The notes below the pieces were generated by a model, which did not search any database, was not told where the DNA came from, and worked only from the letters and a program-made list of their open reading frames with translations. Of a DNA stretch of 8,284 nucleotides, positions 1-6,913 are shown one piece after another. Origin of the DNA: JAYVIQ01 sp043770215. Lineage in GTDB: Bacteria; Bacteroidota; Bacteroidia; Cytophagales; JAAEPT01. A program made the translations under genes and the position numbers. How positions within the stretch are numbered: position 1 is the stretch's first letter; each line of letters begins with the position of its first letter. The stretch is from contig JAYVIQ010000168.1 in NCBI GenBank assembly GCA_043770215.1, positions 1 through 8,284 on the forward strand, given 5' to 3'.

Positions 1-1145
1 CTAGATTTATAATCTTCAAAACCATGTTGTTTCAATAACACAAACTTATTTTGTTTATTTAGCATACCTATAGAAGGCAAATTGACTCCATTAAATGTAG
101 TAGTCTTTACCATAGTATAGTGTATCATATCTTCAAAAATAATAGGATCACCTACTTTTGGCAATTCTTCTACATAATAATCTCCTAGTTCATCTCCTGC
201 CAAACAGGTATTTCCACCTAATCTAACTCTATATTTACCAGTCTCTTGCGAATAGTTTCTAACCATAGGCATATACGGCATCTCTAAACAATCTGGCATA
301 TGTGCAGAGAAACTAACATCTAACATTAAAATATCTAGACCCTCTTTTTTTATAATGTCTTGAATTTCAGCTCTTAAAAACCCAGTCTGCCAACCGTAAG
401 CACTACCTGGCTCCATAATTACTTGAATAGAATATTTTTCTTGAATCTCTTTAATTTGTTTGATCAAATGTTCTAGATCATATCCTTGTTTGGTAACCAA
501 ATGCCCACCTCCAATATTTAAATACTTTACCTGTTTAAGTTCATTTGAGAATTTTTCTTCTATTTTCTCTAATAATCTTTCAAAAGTTGTGCTATCATTT
601 TCGCACAAAGCATGTACATGCAAGCCCTTTATCTCTGGAGGTAAAGTTCCATATTTTTTTAATTCTGCTTTGGTTACTCCTAATCTACTATCTACTTTGC
701 ATGGATTATACAAATCTGTACTTACTTCTGAGTACTCAGGATTTATGCGCAACAATGCAGTATTTCTTTTCTTAAGTTTTGATTTAAACTTAGTGTACTG
801 TGTTAGGGTATTGAACGTAATATGAGTTGCTAATTCTGTTATTTTATCAAATTCCTTTTCTATGTACACTGGTGCACAAACGTGTACATCTTTAAAATAT
901 TGAGCAGCCAACATAGTTTCATGCAAAGAACTTGCTGTTGCACCATGTATCGCTCTTGAAACATCTTCAAAAACATGATAAAAAGCAAACCCTTTTAAGG
1001 CACATAATGCCCAAACTCCAGACTCCGCTTCTAATTTTTTAAAAACCTCTAGATTACTCATCAAAAGGTTTTTTTCTAATACAAAACAAGGTGTTGGAAT
1101 ACCTAGCAACTTAGTCTCCATAAGGGAAATATTTGTTTCTGCCAT
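1..1145 (-). CDS. nspC: Carboxynorspermidine/carboxyspermidine decarboxylase NspC, C-terminus cut by window edge
   Basis: This cytosolic PLP enzyme removes the carboxyl group from carboxynorspermidine or carboxyspermidine, the last step of the aspartate-semialdehyde route to triamines. I translated 381 codons without a stop; family members are about 380 residues, so only a few C-terminal residues are missing. The fold is the alanine-racemase/ornithine-decarboxylase type. Visible features are IPTPCFVLE (16-24), the PLP lysine K51 in ALKGFAFY, HVHALCEND (176-184), the glycine loop NIGGGH (210-215), MEPGSAYGWQTG (244-255), the NspC-typical SFSAHMPDCLEMPY (278-291), and the active-site stretch GGNTCLAGDELGDYY (310-324) with C314 and D318. 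The chosen ATG at 1145 lies 5 bases after the upstream TAA, behind an A-rich leader, so translation is probably coupled. A second in-frame ATG at 1121 would place the PLP lysine at residue 43, closer to what I recall for Campylobacter NspC, and remains possible. Triamine length (spermidine or norspermidine) cannot be read from sequence; spermidine is the usual product in this phylum. Confidence 0.95.
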   Translation of the reverse strand, partial: MAETNISLMETKLLGIPTPCFVLEKNLLMSNLEVFKKLEAESGVWALCALKGFAFYHVFEDVSRAIHGATASSLHETMLAAQYFKDVHVCAPVYIEKEFDKITELATHITFNTLTQYTKFKSKLKKRNTALLRINPEYSEVSTDLYNPCKVDSRLGVTKAELKKYGTLPPEIKGLHVHALCENDSTTFERLLEKIEEKFSNELKQVKYLNIGGGHLVTKQGYDLEHLIKQIKEIQEKYSIQVIMEPGSAYGWQTGFLRAEIQDIIKKEGLDILMLDVSFSAHMPDCLEMPYMPMVRNYSQETGKYRVRLGGNTCLAGDELGDYYVEELPKVGDPIIFEDMIHYTMVKTTTFNGVNLPSIGMLNKQNKFVLLKQHGFEDYKS

Positions 1146-1150
1146 TTTTT

Positions 1151-2182
1151 TTATTTTAAATATGGTTCTTTCCAAGTATTAACAGATATATCTTGGACAA
1201 TTCTTACCCCCCAATTTTGTTGTGTTTTTACTGCAACTACTTTAATTTTGCAACTAATAGATTCTATTGAATTGTCATTTTCTAATGCTATATAGATTTT
1301 ACCTTCCTTGGGAAATTCCATCTTTGAGGCTTCCCATTTTACATCACCCTTTTTATATTGAAAAAAAGTTTGACCAGACTCAAAAAGACTAACACTATTA
1401 GCATCTGATAAAAACCAATATTTAACATTATTTTCACCTTGTGATTGTTTAAATAAGTTTATACCTGTAAGAGCTAAATGAGCAATTGCGGTATAACCAG
1501 AAATTTTTGAAACAGATTTAATTGTACTAGTTTCAAATTCTTTCATTGTACTTTCATACTCTTTTTTAGCCTCTTCACCAGTTCCTAAACAAAAACTCCA
1601 AGATATTGTATTTTTCGGTAGTACAAAATCAATAATCTGATAATTTTTATTTCCGTTTAATGCATTTTGAGATGAAATTTGAGGAGATGAACTATAAATT
1701 TCTTCTGCAATTGTGTCAGTGTTAATTAAATATTTCTCTTCTCTTGGTGTATAGATTGTGTCATTATGAACTTCCCAATATACTGTGGAATTAAACTTTG
1801 TGAGTGATTGATTTGTAGGTACTCTTTGGATTTTAATTTTACAAGTTCTTAATGACAAAGACGAATTATAAAATCTGAATTTATAAATAGATGTTGTAGT
1901 TACATTGATTATTTTATCCTTAATAATTTTTGTTTTAAAATCAGAAAATTTCACATTGCTAGGATATTCAGAAATATCAACTTCTTTCAATTCTTTACCA
2001 TTTAATTCTTCAAAATTTAAAATTATTTGATCTCCTTCTGAAAATGCATAATAATAAAATTCCTCACTAATAGCTCCTATCTTTAGAGTATTTTCAGTCA
2101 AATCAATTGGTTTTAAATTCTGCGAGTACAAATGATTTGTAACCGACAAAACTATAAATAGTATAATACTAATTTTTTTCAT
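1151..2182 (-). CDS. Unrecognised secreted protein with two repeated beta-rich domains, inside the polyamine operon
   Basis: I do not recognise a named family for this 343-residue protein. It starts with a clear Sec signal peptide (KK at 2-3, hydrophobic core 4-15, likely cleavage after YS at 20 before Q21, a common Bacteroidota pattern) and has no lipobox, so it should be periplasmic or released. The mature part is rich in alternating hydrophobic residues, as in beta-sandwiches. Two regions, about 40-121 and 255-318, end in the same signature: an IY pair (99-100; 296-297) followed, at identical spacing, by CKIK (114-117; 311-314), with N and S residues between. This suggests a duplicated domain, perhaps GOLD- or PPC-like, but the fold is a guess. 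A charged helix (about 203-222) and a hydrophobic stretch (226-244) lie between the domains; the latter could be a membrane-associating or buried helix. It is 37 bp downstream of the dehydrogenase and 5 bp upstream of nspC on the same strand, so it is probably co-transcribed, though nothing in it suggests polyamine chemistry. Confidence 0.85.
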   Translation of the reverse strand: MKKISIILFIVLSVTNHLYSQNLKPIDLTENTLKIGAISEEFYYYAFSEGDQIILNFEELNGKELKEVDISEYPSNVKFSDFKTKIIKDKIINVTTTSIYKFRFYNSSLSLRTCKIKIQRVPTNQSLTKFNSTVYWEVHNDTIYTPREEKYLINTDTIAEEIYSSSPQISSQNALNGNKNYQIIDFVLPKNTISWSFCLGTGEEAKKEYESTMKEFETSTIKSVSKISGYTAIAHLALTGINLFKQSQGENNVKYWFLSDANSVSLFESGQTFFQYKKGDVKWEASKMEFPKEGKIYIALENDNSIESISCKIKVVAVKTQQNWGVRIVQDISVNTWKEPYLK

Positions 2183-2194
2183 ATTTTTTATTTA

Positions 2195-2220
2195 AGCCTC
2201 CCTTTGGGGGTTAGGGGGCT
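2195..2220. repeat. G/C-rich imperfect palindrome between the dehydrogenase gene and the secreted-protein gene
   Basis: On the plus strand the left arm AGCCTCCC (2195-2202) can pair with AGGGGGCT (2213-2220): six Watson-Crick pairs and one T.G wobble, with an unpaired C/A at the base of a loop that carries a further run of five G. On the transcribed minus strand the wobble becomes an A.C mismatch, so the RNA hairpin is weaker there. The element fills most of the 37-bp spacer, and its last base overlaps the TGA stop of the upstream gene. No T-run follows on either strand, so it is not a standard terminator. From memory, similar G-run palindromes recur between genes in flavobacterial genomes; that is not verified here. 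Only one copy occurs in this window. Confidence 0.6.
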
Positions 2221-3416
2221 CATTTATTTGGCAACTCAATATTATGAAGCTCGTGCCAAGGCAAACCTAATTTATTTAGTTCTTCCATAAATGGGTCTGG
2301 ATTAAACTCTTCTACATTGTATACTCCAGGTTTGCTCCACTTACCCTCTAACATCATTTTCGCACCTATTACAGCTGGAACGCCAGTTGTGTAAGCAATC
2401 CCCTGCCCTTTCACTTCTTTATAGGCTTCTTCGTGAGAGCAATTGTTGTACACATAATAAGTTGCTTCTTTACCATCTTTAATTCCTTTTATGTAACAAC
2501 CTATAGAGGTTTGTCCAACATAATTTTCTCCTAAACTAGATGGTGTAGGCAATACGGCTTGTAAAAACTGAAGAGGTATAATTTCTTTGCCATCAAAATT
2601 AATTGGTGTAATGCTTGTCATACCCACTGTTTGCAATACATTTAAATAATTAATGTATTGAGGACCAAAAGTCATCCAAAAACGAGCTCTTTTTAGTGTT
2701 GGGAAGTTCTTAACCAAAGATTCAAGTTCCTCATGATAAAGAAGATAAGATTCTTTTGGACCAATATGTGGATAATCAATTGGCTTATGAATTTCTAAAG
2801 GCTTAGTTTCTACCCATTCTCCGTTTTCCCAATAACGCCCATTTTGGGTAATTTCTCTTATGTTTATCTCTAAGTTGAAGTTTGTTGCAAATGGCTGACC
2901 ATGGTCTCCGGCGTTGCAATCTACTATATCTAGATAATGAATCTCATCAAAATAATGTTTTGCGGCATACGCTGTATATACTCCTGTAACACCAGGATCA
3001 AAACCGCAACCCAAAACAGCCATTAGACCTGCTTTTTCAAATTTTTCTTTATACGCCCATTGCCAGCTATATTCAAACTTTGCAACATCTTTTGGCTCAT
3101 AATTGGCAGTGTCTAGATAGTGTACATTAGTTTCTAAACAAGCATCCATAATGGCTAAATCTTGGTAAGGAAGTGCCACATTTATAACCATTTTAGGTTT
3201 ATGCTTTTGGATTATTCTAACAACATTCTCCGCAAAATCTGCATCTACTTGTTCAGTTTCTACAGGTATATTAGTAATCTCTTTTGCTATTGCATCGCAC
3301 TTGCTTAGGGTGCGGCTTGCAATGATTAAATGTGAAAAAACAGTTGGAAGCTGAGCACATTTTTGCGCAACTACGTTTGCTACTCCACCTGCACCAATGA
3401 TTAAGACTTTAGACAT
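2220..3416 (-). CDS. Carboxynorspermidine/carboxyspermidine dehydrogenase (saccharopine dehydrogenase-like)
   Basis: This cytosolic, NADPH-type enzyme reductively joins L-aspartate beta-semialdehyde to putrescine (or diaminopropane), making the substrate of NspC. The 398-residue length matches the family. Visible features are an N-terminal Rossmann fold with the dinucleotide loop GAGGVAN (8-14) after strand KVLII, a basic residue after the second strand (IASRTLSKC, 32-40) that suits NADP(H), the conserved GCGFDPGVTGVYTAY (136-150) at the domain junction, DCNAGDHGQPFATNFN (166-181) in the catalytic domain, and TGVPAVIGAKMM (344-355) where the chain returns to the nucleotide domain. Lysine-forming saccharopine dehydrogenase and homospermidine synthase are relatives, but the DCNAGDHG stretch and the partner nspC two genes downstream decide for the polyamine enzyme. 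The ATG at 3416 is preceded by an A/T-rich leader without a Shine-Dalgarno site. It is probably the first gene of a three-gene operon, since a 173-bp gap separates it from the methyltransferase gene upstream on the same strand. Confidence 0.93.
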   Translation of the reverse strand: MSKVLIIGAGGVANVVAQKCAQLPTVFSHLIIASRTLSKCDAIAKEITNIPVETEQVDADFAENVVRIIQKHKPKMVINVALPYQDLAIMDACLETNVHYLDTANYEPKDVAKFEYSWQWAYKEKFEKAGLMAVLGCGFDPGVTGVYTAYAAKHYFDEIHYLDIVDCNAGDHGQPFATNFNLEINIREITQNGRYWENGEWVETKPLEIHKPIDYPHIGPKESYLLYHEELESLVKNFPTLKRARFWMTFGPQYINYLNVLQTVGMTSITPINFDGKEIIPLQFLQAVLPTPSSLGENYVGQTSIGCYIKGIKDGKEATYYVYNNCSHEEAYKEVKGQGIAYTTGVPAVIGAKMMLEGKWSKPGVYNVEEFNPDPFMEELNKLGLPWHELHNIELPNK

Positions 3417-3477
3417 TTTATATCTGTTTTGAATTCAATGCAAATTAATGGAGTTCTATTCATTTTTTCATTATTTA

Positions 3478-3503
3478 TTTGAAATAATATTCAAAATTTC
3501 AAA
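3478..3503. repeat. Short inverted repeat upstream of the polyamine operon
   Basis: TTTGAAAT (3478-3485) is repeated perfectly in inverted orientation as ATTTCAAA (3496-3503), separated by 10 bases. It lies in the 173-bp gap between the methyltransferase stop and the dehydrogenase start, about 60 to 90 bp upstream of the dehydrogenase ATG, where an operator or a promoter could sit. The sequence is very A/T-rich, so an 8-bp match may be chance. The rest of the gap holds A-tracts and no gene. I found no exact flavobacterial promoter (TTG, then TAnnTTTG) reading towards the dehydrogenase. Confidence 0.3.
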
Positions 3504-3589
3504 CTTTAGTTTCTACCAAAAAAAATGTTAAAAAAATAGTACCTATGATTTCGTCTGAATATTGTAGGATTGTAAATTTATTATTGCTT

Positions 3590-4333
3590 TTATTTTAATT
3601 TACTGTACTTAGAAACCATATCTGACAAAAATATAGCTGTGGCCACTGCTACATTTAATGATTCTGCACCCCCTGTTCTTGGAATTGTAATCTTATCCTT
3701 GCAGATCTTAGACAAACTGTTTCTAACTCCATGAGATTCATTTCCCATTAACAAAACTCCTCCTTTGGACCAAGTATAGTCAAACACATTTGTCCCTTTC
3801 ATTTCAGCTGAAACTATTTTTTTGTCTTTAAGAAAAACTTCTAAATCTAAATAGTGCACAGAAACTCTTGTAAATGAACCTTTAGTACTATTTATAACTT
3901 TTGGATTGTAAAAATCTACAGATTCTTTAGAACAATAAATATTCTTAATTCCAAACCAATCTGCCGTGCGTACAATTGTACCTAAATTTCCAGGGTCATT
4001 TATATCATCAAAAGCTAAAGACCAAGAATTTTCATCGAAATAAGTTTTGCTCTCTGACATATAAACAACAGCCAATCCAAAATTATTGGTTGTGTAAGTA
4101 CCAATTTTCTCTAAATCAGCTTCTTTTACTTCTATTAGTTCTGTTTCTGCATTAATAAATTCTTTTACTTCTTTATAAAATTCATTGGTAACTAAAACTG
4201 TTTTAACTTTGTAAGAAGATTGCAATACTTCGAGCACATTTATTCTGCCTTCAACAAAAAAACATGAATGTTCTGTTCTATGCTTTTTTAATTGTAAAGA
4301 TTTTATGAATTTAGAGTTGTTATTGCTTAACAT
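3590..4333 (-). CDS. TrmH/SpoU-family RNA 2'-O-ribose methyltransferase
   Basis: This cytosolic enzyme transfers a methyl group from S-adenosylmethionine to a ribose 2'-OH in rRNA or tRNA, through a trefoil-knot (SPOUT) fold. The protein has 247 residues, normal for the family. The N-terminal part has the substrate-binding domain signature FFVEGRINVLEVL (25-37). The three catalytic-domain motifs are present: motif 1, DPGNLGTIVRTADWFG (113-128) with N116 and R122; motif 2, LLMGNESHGV (194-203); motif 3, IPRTGGAESLNVAVATAI (217-234) with S225 and N227. The exact RNA target cannot be told; it resembles the RlmB/TrmH-like proteins usually annotated only to family level. The start is the ATG at 4333, which gives the normal family N-terminus. 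The frame stays open to 4546, but that extension lies wholly antisense to the divergent tamL-like gene and has no family similarity. No Shine-Dalgarno site is seen. Confidence 0.95.
   Translation of the reverse strand: MLSNNNSKFIKSLQLKKHRTEHSCFFVEGRINVLEVLQSSYKVKTVLVTNEFYKEVKEFINAETELIEVKEADLEKIGTYTTNNFGLAVVYMSESKTYFDENSWSLAFDDINDPGNLGTIVRTADWFGIKNIYCSKESVDFYNPKVINSTKGSFTRVSVHYLDLEVFLKDKKIVSAEMKGTNVFDYTWSKGGVLLMGNESHGVRNSLSKICKDKITIPRTGGAESLNVAVATAIFLSDMVSKYSKLK
4185..4211 (+). promoter_or_regulatory. Weak candidate flavobacterial promoter for the tamL-like gene, inside trmH-family CDS
   Basis: TAACTTTG (4204-4211) matches the Bacteroidota -7 consensus TAnnTTTG exactly, and a TTG (4185-4187) lies 16 bases upstream, slightly short of the usual spacing. 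Transcription would start near 4217 and give a leader of roughly 120 bases, all antisense to the methyltransferase gene. A match of this quality can occur by chance in A/T-rich DNA. It is listed because the divergent start codons leave no intergenic room for a promoter. Confidence 0.2.
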
Positions 4334-4338
4334 ACGTT

Positions 4339-6792
4339 TTGAGAAATAAATTATATAAACTTTCTGCTTTAATTGCTGGACTAACGCTTTTGATATCTTG
4401 TAGACTTCAAAAGGAGTTATATTTAGCTGAAAACAAAGACAAGCTTCTTTTGAACAAGTACTCAGTAAAGCTAGAGAAAAATAATGCAAAAGAAAATCTA
4501 AATGTTTCTGAATATTCTTTGGGTGAATATGTAAAACAAAAACCAAATAGGAAGTTTATTTTATCTCGTTGGATGCCCTATACCAGCATATATTTAAGAG
4601 CTCAAGACCATTTTAAAAAGCCTAACCATGAAATTAAAATAAAAAATAAGCTTAACAAACTTGAAAAAAAATACGAAAAAAAAATTGACAAAGCTGTTAA
4701 TAATTCAGAAAAGATTCAGAACCTCAATACTAAAAAAACTAAAAAAACTCAAACATTAAACGATAAAATAACCGTTGGAAATGCGGTGATGCAATCACTA
4801 AACCAAGCACCCGTTTGGGTAAATGATACCCTCACAAACCTATCAATAAAGCAATTAAGACTATTTTTGGAATCTAATGGTTTTTTTCATTCAGAAATAA
4901 AATGTACAAAGAAAAGTAGGCGCAATAAAAAAGCTGAAAACATCATTTATGAAGTGATTGAAAATAAGCCTCATAGTATAAAAAACATAAATTATGACAT
5001 TAGCGATACCACAATCTTGCAACTTCTAACTTTGCACGCTAAGGAAAGTTTTTTAAAAATAAAAGATAATTACAGCGTAGACAACATAAGCCAAGAAAGA
5101 GAAAGAATTCATAACCTATTAAAAAACAATGGATATTTTGATTTTCAAAGACAATTTATAACTTTTAAAATAGACACTACCATAAAAGATTTTGAAGTTT
5201 ATATAGATCTAGAAATAAAAAATCCACTATTAAAAAGGCATACTCAATACACCTTGAACAATATAAGCGTATTTATAGATGTAGAAGAAGGCACTTCTTT
5301 TGATACAGTACATTTTAATGAAATAAATTATTTTCATAATCCTGAAAAAAAATACTCGAAAAAAATATTAGATGAAGAAATAATTTTAAGCAAAGGAGAT
5401 GTTTTTAGCCAAGACAAAAGCCGTTTTACCAAAAACAATTTAGGAAGTTTAGATATTGTAAAATTTGTAAACATAAACTTTTCTAAAAGTGATAGCAGCA
5501 ACCTAAACGCCTTTATTACCATAAAAACATTCAAAAAATTTCAGATGAATACTGAAATAGGGGGTAATCTGAATGTAGTAAACACACAAGTGATCCCCGG
5601 CCCTTACATAAATTATAAGATAAAAGATCGGCAAATATTTCAAGGTTTTGAATCCTTGGAATTAAACACTTTATTTGGATTTCAGGGTCTTGTAAATTAT
5701 GCTAATCCAGATTCTTTATTCCTAAGCAGAGAATTAGGGAGTACGCTCACAATGTCTTTTCCAAAATTATTAATTCCTAGTTTTATAAAAAATTCTACTT
5801 TACTAAAAAGACAAAACCCTTTCAAAAACAATATTTACAAACAAACTAGGCTTAATATTGGTTACAAAAATATCCTTAGACAAGAGTTTACTAGAACAAA
5901 TTTTAACCTAAACATAAAATATGAATGGAGAAAAGGACAAAATGAACAGTTTAATTTCAGTCCTTTTGAACTAAATTTTGTAAATACGCCCAAAAAAACT
6001 CAAACTTTTGTAACATATTTAGACAATTTGGCTAAAAACAACGGCATCAATTTCAAACAAAGTTTTATCTCTACCATCATTTCTAACGCTGCTTTTGGAT
6101 ACACCTGGAACAACATAGACGTAACTAAAAACAAAAAAGCTACTATGATAAAAATTAATGCAGAGATTGGAGGTCTTTTAGCCAATGCTATAGACCACCT
6201 GGGCAACAATAACGATTCTCTTCTAAACCTTCCATTTACTAAATATTTCAAGCTAAGCACAGACTTACGTAAATATTTTCCACTAACCAAATACAGCAAT
6301 TTGGTGGCTAGAACCGCTTTAGGATATGAACAAAATATACTAAACTCCTCTTTTTTACCCTTTGAAAAGTACTTTTATACAGGAGGGGTTTCTAGCAATA
6401 GAGCTTGGAGGTTTGGTACATTAGGGCCTGGAAATTACAACCCTGTAGATAAAAAAGCTAAAGAATCTGTAAAACCTGGAGAAATATTGTTTGAGGCCAA
6501 CCTAGAATATAGAACAAAAATTTATGGTGTTTTTAACACTGCATTTTTTATTGATGCCGGAAATGTATGGTCTAATTCTGACACAGACAGCAGACCTAAT
6601 ACTCAATTAGATATTAAAAATTTGTACAACTCCATAGGAGTGGGTGCTGGTACTGGATTAAGATTTGATTTCAGTATTTTGATTGCTCGTTTTGATTTTG
6701 CATGGAAAATATTTGATCCTGCAGAACAAGGGTTTGTAAAATATAAAATAAACAATGCTGTTTTTAACTTTGGAATAGGCTATCCTTTTTAA
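4339..6792 (+). CDS. tamL: TamL-like outer-membrane assembly lipoprotein (BamA/TamA, Omp85 superfamily)
   Basis: The 817-residue protein looks like TamL, the lipid-anchored Bacteroidota counterpart of TamA, which works with the periplasm-spanning TamB in building the outer membrane. The N-terminus is a lipoprotein signal: RNKLYK, a hydrophobic core (8-19), and lipobox LISC with lipidated C21. A Lys-rich, probably coiled linker follows (about 98-143). POTRA-like periplasmic domains occupy about 150-400; the stretch from APVWVNDTL (157-165) through LESNGFFHSEI (177-187) and a second such unit around LLKNNGYFDF (260-269) are typical. From about 400 the sequence alternates as a 16-strand-type barrel, with the loop-6 signature GGVSSNRAWRFGTLGPG (682-698; the R is the conserved Omp85 arginine) and a final strand ending in phenylalanine (NFGIGYPF). 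The frame has no ATG near the signal peptide. TTG at 4339 is the only start that keeps the basic n-region, 5 bp from the divergent methyltransferase ATG. No tamB follows directly; hemF does. BamA is less likely because of the lipobox and linker. Confidence 0.88.
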   Translation: MRNKLYKLSALIAGLTLLISCRLQKELYLAENKDKLLLNKYSVKLEKNNAKENLNVSEYSLGEYVKQKPNRKFILSRWMPYTSIYLRAQDHFKKPNHEIKIKNKLNKLEKKYEKKIDKAVNNSEKIQNLNTKKTKKTQTLNDKITVGNAVMQSLNQAPVWVNDTLTNLSIKQLRLFLESNGFFHSEIKCTKKSRRNKKAENIIYEVIENKPHSIKNINYDISDTTILQLLTLHAKESFLKIKDNYSVDNISQERERIHNLLKNNGYFDFQRQFITFKIDTTIKDFEVYIDLEIKNPLLKRHTQYTLNNISVFIDVEEGTSFDTVHFNEINYFHNPEKKYSKKILDEEIILSKGDVFSQDKSRFTKNNLGSLDIVKFVNINFSKSDSSNLNAFITIKTFKKFQMNTEIGGNLNVVNTQVIPGPYINYKIKDRQIFQGFESLELNTLFGFQGLVNYANPDSLFLSRELGSTLTMSFPKLLIPSFIKNSTLLKRQNPFKNNIYKQTRLNIGYKNILRQEFTRTNFNLNIKYEWRKGQNEQFNFSPFELNFVNTPKKTQTFVTYLDNLAKNNGINFKQSFISTIISNAAFGYTWNNIDVTKNKKATMIKINAEIGGLLANAIDHLGNNNDSLLNLPFTKYFKLSTDLRKYFPLTKYSNLVARTALGYEQNILNSSFLPFEKYFYTGGVSSNRAWRFGTLGPGNYNPVDKKAKESVKPGEILFEANLEYRTKIYGVFNTAFFIDAGNVWSNSDTDSRPNTQLDIKNLYNSIGVGAGTGLRFDFSILIARFDFAWKIFDPAEQGFVKYKINNAVFNFGIGYPF

Positions 6793-6913
6793 TTTTAAAA
6801 CATTTAAATACAGTAAAATAATGTCTGTGATAATAAAACAAAATACTTAAAAGAATTATATTCTGGCATGTATCATTGATAAAAAACACTGCTTTATACT
6901 TCAAAAATACAAC

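Noticed and set aside
460..825. Open frames on the plus strand (121 and 76 codons)
   Set aside because: They lie wholly antisense to nspC, whose minus-strand translation carries all family motifs; their products are low-complexity hydrophobic sequence without recognisable features.
2195..2220. Reading the G/C-rich palindrome as an intrinsic terminator of the dehydrogenase gene
   Set aside because: No U-run follows the hairpin on either strand, the minus-strand stem has a mismatch, and termination here would cut off nspC from the operon.
4334..4546. 71-codon N-terminal extension of the methyltransferase
   Set aside because: The extension is entirely antisense to the tamL signal peptide and N-terminus and has no SpoU-family similarity; the ATG at 4333 gives a normal family start.
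5334..6299. Minus-strand open frames inside tamL (66 and 99 codons)
   Set aside because: They are antisense shadows of the POTRA and barrel regions, with no signal, motif or start context of their own.
6793..6913. Candidate hemF promoter (TTG at 6876, TATACTTC at 6895)
   Set aside because: The second box matches only half of TTTG, the spacing is 16, and it would leave a leader of about 6 bases; too weak to list as a feature.
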